NCBI GenBank assembly: GCA_007132315.1
Contig: SLOW01000185.1
Coordinates: forward strand, 1 to 10,783
Origin: Opitutales bacterium
GTDB taxonomy: Bacteria; Verrucomicrobiota; Verrucomicrobiia; Opitutales; T3Sed10-336
DNA length: 10,783 nucleotides
Direction of reading: 5' to 3'
The notes beneath the pieces were generated by a model. That model worked only from the letters and a program-made list of their open reading frames with translations. It searched no databases and was not told where the DNA came from. A program made the position numbers and the translations under genes. Below are positions 6,013 to 10,783 of the stretch, in pieces (position 1 is the first letter of the stretch; every line of letters begins with the position of its first letter).

Positions 6013-6112
6013 ACCACAGATTTCACAGAATACACAAATAAAAGGCCCTGGATAGGTATCTGTGCCCACTTGAGCAATCTGTGGTTCCAAATTCCAGCAG
6101 TCAGTGCCCTTC
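6013..6112. repeat. Class II inverted element
   Basis: A left arm ACCACAGATTTCACAGAAT (6013-6031) faces a right arm (6058-6112) whose complement reads GGAACCACAGATTGCTCAAG followed by GGGCACAGAT. The right arm matches 4143-4197 closely. With the class I copies on either side this makes up most of the 444-nt gap between SDR1 and the acyltransferase; I see no gene in it. Confidence 0.65.
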
Positions 6113-6194
6113 TTTCTGAATTCCCATCCTTTTAGCGTCCTTAAGCGGTCCCTTGGTTTGTGACTTAACTTCTGACTTCTCACTTTATGCCGGT

Positions 6195-6225
6195 TCCTCT
6201 CTGTGTTCCTTGTGATCTTTGTGGC
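6195..6225 (-). repeat. Class I repeat upstream of the acyltransferase
   Basis: TCTGTGTTCCTTGTGATCTT (6200-6219), then TGTGGC, is a minus-oriented class I copy ending 54 nt before the start at 6280. It is almost identical to the copy at 8737-8766. Confidence 0.78.
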
Positions 6226-6279
6226 TAATAAAAGCCTTCCCTTCACCGACACCTTCCCACCCGAAATTCTCAACCAACT

Positions 6280-6924
6280 ATGAAACCCAAGAACCTAATT
6301 ATCGTCGGCGCCGGCGGCTTTGGTCGCGAGGTTTACGCTTGGGCGCGGCACAGCTTTGACTTTGGCCGGGAATGGCGCTTCAAGGGGTTTCTCGACGACA
6401 ATCCGGTGGCGCTTGATGGCATGGATTATCCTCCCATCCTGGGGGATATCGGGTCGTATTCGGTGGGGGAGGACGACTATTTCCTGTGCGGCCTCGGCAA
6501 GCCCGAGCTGAAGCGCAAGGTGGTGTCGCTGCTGCTCGGCCGCGGCGCGCGGTTTGCCTCGCTGGTGCATCCGACCGTGGTCATGGGCAACAACGTCGAG
6601 CTGGGCACGGGAGTCATTCTTTGTCCCCGGGTGGTTCTAACAAGCGACATTCGGTTGGGAGACTTTGTAACCTTGAATGTGGGGTCCGCGGTCGGGCACG
6701 ATAGCGAGGTGGGCGCTTATACCCAGTCCAGTGCTTTTTGTGATATTACCGGCGGGGTGATGGTGGGAGAAGAGGTGTTTCTGGGCAGCCACGCCTCGAT
6801 CCTTCCCCGCGTGAGGGTGGGCGACCGGGCGGTGATCGGAGCCGGCAGCGTCGCTATCCGCAATGTTCCGGATGACCGGACTATTTACGGGAATCCGGCC
6901 CGCAGCTTCCAAGTGAAACCATGA
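6280..6924 (+). CDS. NeuD/PglD-family sugar N- or O-acyltransferase
   Basis: A 214-residue acyltransferase with the two-part build of the NeuD/PglD family. It has an N-terminal nucleotide-sugar-binding Rossmann-like domain (IIVGAGGFGREV, residues 7-18; GFLDDNP, 36-42) and a C-terminal left-handed beta-helix built from hexapeptide repeats (about 95-195). H140 in SAVGHDSEVG aligns with the catalytic His of PglD, which acetylates the 4-amino group of UDP-4-amino-4,6-dideoxy-GlcNAc. The end, IRNVPDDRTIYGNPARSF, is typical. The ATG at 6280 has no Shine-Dalgarno. The stop overlaps the next start (ATGA, 6921-6924), so the two are translationally coupled, as expected for an aminotransferase partner. 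The neighbouring ACP and reductase genes suggest the donor may be an acyl group other than acetyl; that is an inference. Confidence 0.88.
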   Translation: MKPKNLIIVGAGGFGREVYAWARHSFDFGREWRFKGFLDDNPVALDGMDYPPILGDIGSYSVGEDDYFLCGLGKPELKRKVVSLLLGRGARFASLVHPTVVMGNNVELGTGVILCPRVVLTSDIRLGDFVTLNVGSAVGHDSEVGAYTQSSAFCDITGGVMVGEEVFLGSHASILPRVRVGDRAVIGAGSVAIRNVPDDRTIYGNPARSFQVKP

Positions 6925-8096
6925 GTCAGGTAACGTCATATCCCAGCCGCATTCATCTGTCAAAGCCGCACATGGGCACTTGGGAGCGGCGGTTCGTCGA
7001 GGAAGCGTTCGAAGAGAATTGGATCTCCACCGTGGGACGGCATCTCAACGAGCTCGAACGCGAATTTGCCGAGTACACCGGACTGTCGGCGGTCGCTCTG
7101 TCCAGTGGCACGGCCGGGATCCACCTCGGCTTGAAGCTGTTGGGTGTCACCGATGGCGACGAGGTGGTGTCGCCGACACTTACCTTTGCCGGTGGCTGCA
7201 ATCCCATCCTGTACGAGCGGGCGCGGCCGGTGTTTATCGACAGCGAACGAAGGTCGTGGAACCTCGATCCGGAGTTGTTGACCGAGTTTCTGGAAAAACG
7301 GGCGAAGCGTGGGAAGCTGCCAAAAGCGGTCATTGTGGCTCACTTGTTCGGACAATGCGCCGATATGGACCCGATCCTCGAGGTCTGCGGGCGTTTTGAA
7401 GTGCCGATTCTGGAAGATGCCGCGGAAGCTCTCGGTGCCGATTATCGGGGACGCGTGCCCGGCACGCTGGGCGATGTCGGGGTTTTTTCGTTCAACGGAA
7501 ACAAGATTATCACCGGCAGCACCGGCGGGCTCCTGGTGGCTTCGGATCAAGAGTGGGTGAACAAGGCGCGGTTTTGGTCAACCCAGGCCCGGGACCCCGG
7601 CGCGGACTACCGGCATTCGGAGCTGGGATACAATTACCGCATGAGCAATGTCGTGGCCGCGATTGCCCGGGGGCAGATGCGTGTCCTGAAGGAACGGGTA
7701 CGGCAACGGCGTGCGGTGGCGTTCCGATACCGGGAGGCCTTTTCGGACTTGCCCGGGATTACCTTGATGCCCCAGGCGGAATACGGAACCCATACCAATT
7801 GGTTGAGCTGTTTCCTGATCGACGAGGAACATTTTGGCGTTACGAGGGACGACCTGATCGCCCGCCTTCACGCCGCCAATGTCGAGGCCAGACCGGTGTG
7901 GAAGCCGATGCACACCCAGAAGCTGTACCAGGGAACGGAAGTGATCGGCGGTGCCGTGGCGGAGGACCTGAACTTGCGCGGCATCTGCCTGCCGAGTTCC
8001 TCCAGCCTCAGCGACGAGGAGCAGGATTTTGTTATCGAACGGGTACGCGACGCGTGTCCCGCGGTATCGACGGTAAAGAGCACAAAGGATGTTTAA
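6921..8096 (+). CDS. DegT/DnrJ/EryC1 sugar aminotransferase, PglE-like
   Basis: A 391-residue PLP-dependent enzyme that would transfer an amino group to a nucleotide-linked 4-keto sugar. The PLP lysine is K195 in FNGNKIITGSTGG, and D166 in LEDAAEALGADY should hold the pyridine nitrogen. SSGTAGIHLGL (61-71) binds the cofactor phosphate. Resemblance to Campylobacter PglE, recalled from memory, is strong over several blocks: HLFGQCADMDPILEVC, STQARD, GYNYRMSN, ARPVWKPMHTQ and RGICLPS. PglE makes UDP-4-amino-4,6-dideoxy-GlcNAc, the substrate of PglD, whose homologue is the coupled upstream gene. The 4,6-dehydratase that would supply the keto sugar is not in the window. Family certain; the exact sugar is inferred. 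Confidence 0.92.
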   Translation: MSQVTSYPSRIHLSKPHMGTWERRFVEEAFEENWISTVGRHLNELEREFAEYTGLSAVALSSGTAGIHLGLKLLGVTDGDEVVSPTLTFAGGCNPILYERARPVFIDSERRSWNLDPELLTEFLEKRAKRGKLPKAVIVAHLFGQCADMDPILEVCGRFEVPILEDAAEALGADYRGRVPGTLGDVGVFSFNGNKIITGSTGGLLVASDQEWVNKARFWSTQARDPGADYRHSELGYNYRMSNVVAAIARGQMRVLKERVRQRRAVAFRYREAFSDLPGITLMPQAEYGTHTNWLSCFLIDEEHFGVTRDDLIARLHAANVEARPVWKPMHTQKLYQGTEVIGGAVAEDLNLRGICLPSSSSLSDEEQDFVIERVRDACPAVSTVKSTKDV

Positions 8097-8128
8097 AGGC
8101 GGCTGACTGACGTAACTGGAGGGCAGCG

Positions 8129-8267
8129 CTCCCGCGCCGCCGCGTGGTCCTGCGTTCCGGACATAAGGGGCGTGCAAACCGGAACCGGGTACCTTTCCCG
8201 TCCGGTACGGTGTTCTCGGTCCTTACGGACCACCCCCCGTCCCTCGTCCCACTCCCGCGCCGCCGCG
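8129..8267. repeat. GC-rich repeat between aminotransferase and ACP2
   Basis: The 16-mer CTCCCGCGCCGCCGCG occurs at 8129-8144 and again at 8252-8267, 123 bp apart. Between them lie TACCTTTCCCG (8190-8200), similar to part of the 118-bp unit, and a small hairpin GGTCC-TTAC-GGACC (8218-8231). A variant of that hairpin recurs at 10633-10647. This 235-nt gap is the only long one in the cluster without a class I repeat. No gene is seen. Confidence 0.7.
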
Positions 8268-8331
8268 AGGCCAGGAGCCTGCGATCAATGGCTTGAGCTT
8301 CTCGCGTTTTCGTTCGAGAGTGGGAATCCGC

Positions 8332-8634
8332 ATGAGCGATCGAATAGATAAGCTTGTTTTTGAAATACTTAAGGCCTTCGGGGAGAACGAAAATGTCGCC
8401 GGATTGGAGAATCCGACCGCGGACACACCGCTTTACGGAGAGAACGGTCTCCTCGACAGTTTGGCGCTTGTCAGTCTGATCGCCGATCTGGAAGCGGCCA
8501 TCGGGGAGCGTTTTGAAGTTGAGGTCACATTGGCCGACGAGCGGGCGATGAGCCGTAAACGCTCGCCTTTCCGCACCGCCGGCACCCTGGCGGAATTCGT
8601 CGAAGAGGTGGTCGCGGAGGAAAGTAAGAATTAG
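8332..8634 (+). CDS. Acyl carrier protein 2
   Basis: A 100-residue carrier protein with the phosphopantetheine site GLLDSLALVSL (39-49), S43 being the modified serine. It is clearly different from ACP1: longer, with an N-terminal helix IDKLVFEILKAFGENENVAG and an extended loop RAMSRKRSPFRTAGTLAEFV (74-93) before the last helix. This 'SPFRTxxTLAEF' arrangement is familiar from carrier proteins outside primary fatty acid synthesis. The ATG at 8332 is preferred to the in-frame TTG at 8293, since the extra 13 residues look unlike the family. Between the aminotransferase and a second reductase, it may present a different acyl or aminoacyl group, or hand the finished acyl chain to the acyltransferase. 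Confidence 0.85.
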   Translation: MSDRIDKLVFEILKAFGENENVAGLENPTADTPLYGENGLLDSLALVSLIADLEAAIGERFEVEVTLADERAMSRKRSPFRTAGTLAEFVEEVVAEESKN

Positions 8635-8642
8635 GAGTCCTC

Positions 8643-8768
8643 AGCCGCAAAGAACACAGAGATCGCAAAGAAAGGGTTGGGAATGTCCGAAGTTTCCGCC
8701 GATTAAGATCGAGGGGGTATCTCCGGCAACCAATGACTTCTCTGTGTTCCTTGTGATCTCTGTGGCGA
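8643..8768. repeat. Class I inverted pair between ACP2 and SDR2
   Basis: The plus-oriented arm CCGCAAAGAACACAGAGATC (8645-8664) and the minus-oriented arm TCTGTGTTCCTTGTGATCTC (8742-8761), then TGTGGC, enclose about 75 bp without coding features. The arrangement copies that around the GxxExxY gene at 2115-2690, without a gene inside. The right arm ends about 31 nt before the SDR2 start. Confidence 0.78.
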
Positions 8769-8797
8769 TTTAAACGGCAACCGGCATTCCATTCAGC

Positions 8798-9490
8798 ATG
8801 AAAACCGTACTGATCACCGGCACGCGCAAGGGCATCGGCAAGGCGTTGGCCGAACGTTACCTGGAGCGCGGCTGGCGCGTGGGCGGGTGCAGCCGGGGCG
8901 AGGCCTCGATCGAACACCCGAACTACCGGCACTTTTCTCTGGACGTGGCCGACGAAAAAGGCGTGGTGGCCATGGTTCGCGCGCTCGCGAAAGAAGGCGA
9001 TGGCATCGACGCGTTGATCAACAACGCCGGCATCGCGTCGATGAACCACGTCCTGCTGACTCCTTACGCGACGGCCAAAGACGTTTTCTCGACCAATGTG
9101 TTCGGAACGTTTCTGTTTTGCCGCGAGGTGGCCAAGGTGATGCGCAAGCGCGGAACGGGACGTATCGTGAATTTCGCGACGGTGGCGACGCCGCTGCGCT
9201 TGGAAGGCGAGGCCATGTATGCGGCGAGCAAGGCGGCGGTGGAGAATTTAACCCGGATTCTGGCACGGGAGGTGGCCGATTGGGGAATCACCGTGAACGC
9301 GGTCGGTCCCACACCGGTGGCAACCGACCTCATCCGCGGCGTCCCCGAGGAGAAAATGAAAGCACTGATCGAACGTCAGGCCGTTCGTCGCATGGGGACG
9401 GTCGATGACATCCTGAACGTGATCGATTTCTTCCTCAATGAACGAAGCGATTTCGTCACCGGCCAGGTCGTCTACCTCGGCGGGGTTTGA
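8798..9490 (+). CDS. Short-chain dehydrogenase/reductase 2, Thr in place of catalytic Ser
   Basis: A 230-residue classical SDR with TGTRKGIG (7-14), CSRG after the second strand (NADPH-type), NNAG (75-78), N100, Y141 and K145 (YAASK). At the catalytic serine position, 13 residues before the Tyr, there is T128 (IVNFATVATP). Thr can keep the hydroxyl and occurs in some SDRs, but it is unusual for a FabG. The C-terminus FVTGQVVYLGGV is typical of the family. It differs clearly from SDR1, so it is not a recent duplicate. Paired with ACP2, it could reduce a second ketoacyl-ACP, or act on the sugar. It is the last plus-strand gene of the cluster; the gap to epsI holds a composite repeat. Confidence 0.87.
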   Translation: MKTVLITGTRKGIGKALAERYLERGWRVGGCSRGEASIEHPNYRHFSLDVADEKGVVAMVRALAKEGDGIDALINNAGIASMNHVLLTPYATAKDVFSTNVFGTFLFCREVAKVMRKRGTGRIVNFATVATPLRLEGEAMYAASKAAVENLTRILAREVADWGITVNAVGPTPVATDLIRGVPEEKMKALIERQAVRRMGTVDDILNVIDFFLNERSDFVTGQVVYLGGV

Positions 9491-9527
9491 GGGAAATTAT
9501 GAATTATGAAGGAAGAATTATGATGGA

Positions 9528-9759
9528 GGAAGGCACTTAGGTTCTGGGATTGGAACCACAGATTTCTGGCAAAGATCGGGAGGCTCTGTCTTTGAATCCG
9601 TACCGTCTCTCTCTCTTCCGAGATCAGTCCGCGCGATCCGCCATCCGCCCTCAGCCCTCCGACTTCAGTTCCCCTGATTCCCTGCCCCTTGATTCCTTTG
9701 CGAAAAAACCCGGAGCCCAAGCCTGCCCTCTTTGTGGTCTCTGTGCTCTTTTGTGGCTA
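9528..9759 (+). repeat. Composite intergenic repeat, copy B
   Basis: This copy starts GGAAGGCACTTAGGTTCTGG and repeats the modules of 4742-4940 in the same order: GGAACCACAGATTTCTGGC, a CTCTTCCGAGATC segment, a TTGCGAAAAAACCCGGAGCCC segment and a minus-oriented class I end (CTCTTTGTGGTCTCTGTGCTC). It is longer in the middle by about 30 bp. The 36 bases before it are AT-rich with two AATTATGAA-like units. It fills the convergent gap between SDR2 and epsI. Confidence 0.85.
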
Positions 9760-9788
9760 ATAACCCGGACCCCGAGGACTTTCCGATT

Positions 9789-10493
9789 CTAGATCGTGTG
9801 ATCGTCCACGTCCTGGCCGTCGAACTTGAGACCCAGGGCGGCGATGTCTTGCATGAGCTGAGCGAAACCGGGGTCGTCCCAGATTTCGGAGAAGGGGCGA
9901 TTGCTGGAGACGCGAATGAAGTACTGCTCCTGACGCTGATTCAGGCCGAAGTTCACAATGTCGTGTAGGGGAGCGAAGATGTTGTGCATTCCCTGCTGCT
10001 CGTAGCCGTGAACGCGGTCTCCCACCAGGTGCCAGAACAGCACGTGGGCGACGTGGTCGCGGATTTGGTACGTTCCGAATTCGCCCGGTTTCAGGCTGGT
10101 GTCGCCGATCTCCTTGCTCACGCCCGATTCCCTGTCGGTACAGGTCCACCCGTTTTGGACCCAGCAGGTGTCGGGCGTGTGCACTCCGACCATCCTGACA
10201 GCGGTTTTTCCCGGTTCCCAGTAGGCGATATAGACCCCCACTTCGGTTTCACCGCTGCGGTAAATGCGTGAAATGTAATCGTCGAAATCGAGACGCCGTT
10301 CGACCGTATTGCGGGCTTCTTCCGTCTCGGCAAGAGGAAGGTCCTGGGACCGCCAACCGGGTATGTTCTCGGATATTAGGTTGTCCAGCTTATCTGTTTT
10401 GGTGACCTCGGAAGTCACGAACACCGGATAGGCTTGCATGGCGACGGCCAGAAGGAATACGGCGGCTACGATGATGAAGATGGGTCGTTTCAT
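9789..10493 (-). CDS. epsI: EpsI family, exosortase-associated protein (DUF3485)
   Basis: A 234-residue membrane-anchored protein of the EpsI/DUF3485 family, found next to or fused with exosortases and exopolysaccharide genes. One hydrophobic helix (IFIIVAAVFLLAVAM, about 5-19) anchors it, leaving the rest outside the cytoplasm. The hallmark region is AYWEPGKTAVRMVGVHTPDTC followed by WVQNGW, with H105, C110 and W116. FWHLVGDRVHGYE (153-165) and a late YFIRVSSN (191-198) also fit. The molecular function is not settled; family members are needed for polysaccharide production in some bacteria. The start at 10493 places the membrane helix properly at the N-terminus. It is transcribed toward the acyl-sugar cluster, so it is a separate transcription unit. 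No exosortase gene is visible in the window. Confidence 0.87.
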   Translation of the reverse strand: MKRPIFIIVAAVFLLAVAMQAYPVFVTSEVTKTDKLDNLISENIPGWRSQDLPLAETEEARNTVERRLDFDDYISRIYRSGETEVGVYIAYWEPGKTAVRMVGVHTPDTCWVQNGWTCTDRESGVSKEIGDTSLKPGEFGTYQIRDHVAHVLFWHLVGDRVHGYEQQGMHNIFAPLHDIVNFGLNQRQEQYFIRVSSNRPFSEIWDDPGFAQLMQDIAALGLKFDGQDVDDHTI

Positions 10494-10543
10494 GAAGTCT
10501 CGGAATTAGGTCCCGGGTTTCGGGCCTTAATTTAATTGCGCTT

Positions 10544-10571
10544 ATTCTAGTCGGGAGCGGTTCGGAAGCAA
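10544..10571 (-). promoter_or_regulatory. Candidate promoter of epsI
   Basis: On the minus strand TTGCTT (10571-10566) and TAGAAT (10549-10544) are separated by 16 nt, a reasonable -35/-10 arrangement in an otherwise GC-rich stretch. The -10 box lies 50 nt upstream of the epsI ATG, giving a short AT-rich leader (TTAAATTAAGG). Supported by sequence match alone. Confidence 0.4.
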
Positions 10572-10783
10572 GAACTTGGTGCCGGTTTTCATCACCGGCC
10601 GCGTATGCTCGGTCGGCGATACGGATTTTTCCCGGCCCTCACGGACCGGCCTACGTCCCGCGGCCGCGACGGAGCACGGCCCTTCAGGTAGTGGCGACCA
10701 TCTCCACCCTTCGCCCTACGCAATCCCCTCATTTCAGTTTTTCCATTCAACTCTCAACCTTCCAGACCCCATACTCCGCCCCC
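10572..10783. repeat. Non-coding right edge with GC-rich hairpin repeat
   Basis: No gene is seen. CGGCCCTCACGGACC (10633-10647) matches CGGTCCTTACGGACC (8217-8231) at 13 of 15 bases. It is followed by CGTCCCGCGGCCGCGACG (10654-10671), which is almost self-complementary around the 10-bp palindrome CGCGGCCGCG. The rest is pyrimidine-rich on the plus strand without further recognisable structure. Confidence 0.5.

Noticed and set aside
6208..6231. Promoter made of TTGTGA and TAATAA before the acyltransferase
   Set aside because: The spacer is only 10 nt, too short for a -35/-10 pair, and TTGTGA is simply part of the class I repeat.

Overview
The window reads as part of an exopolysaccharide or surface-glycan locus. 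The likely source is a bacterium with GC-rich genes and repeat-laden intergenic spaces. The combination of an EpsI (exosortase-associated) gene, GxxExxY and RHH/MazF accessory genes, and many short 'CCACAGAGATCACAAAG'-type interspersed repeats resembles Verrucomicrobiota and related PVC genomes. That assignment is an inference; no rRNA or marker gene is present.

Layout. Positions 1-170 hold repeat modules. A compact promoter (207-233) drives a type II toxin-antitoxin pair: an RHH antitoxin (240-485) and a MazF/PemK toxin that lacks its usual C-terminus (489-749). The toxin end overlaps the first biosynthetic gene by 11 nt. The plus strand then carries an acyl-CoA/AMP ligase (739-2115), a ketoacyl-ACP synthase III (2713-3801), an acyl carrier protein (4444-4683), a FabG-like SDR (5092-5835), a NeuD/PglD-type acyltransferase (6280-6924) overlapping a PglE-type sugar aminotransferase (6921-8096), a second acyl carrier protein (8332-8634) and a second SDR (8798-9490). 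A minus-strand GxxExxY gene (2219-2587) sits between ligase and synthase, bracketed by inverted repeats. A minus-strand epsI gene (9789-10493) converges on the cluster from the right.

How the genes may work together. Ligase, KAS III, two ACPs and two reductases form a small dedicated acyl-building set. No dehydratase or enoyl reductase is visible, so a 3-hydroxyacyl product is the simplest prediction. The PglE-like enzyme would put an amino group on a nucleotide-linked 4-keto-6-deoxy sugar, and the PglD-like enzyme would acylate it. The best hypothesis is therefore synthesis of a bacillosamine-like sugar carrying an unusual N-acyl (perhaps 3-hydroxyacyl) group for a surface glycan. The 4,6-dehydratase and glycosyltransferases would have to lie outside the window.

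The spaces between these functionally linked genes are unusually long (up to about 640 bp) and filled with repeats: class I (CCACAGAGATCACAAAG, with a loose 9-nt period), class II (GGAACCACAGATT / ATCCGTGCCC modules), a 118-bp tandem duplication, GC-rich hairpin repeats, and a composite repeat of about 200 bp present twice in direct orientation. No tRNA, rRNA, CRISPR array or recognisable transposase gene was seen.
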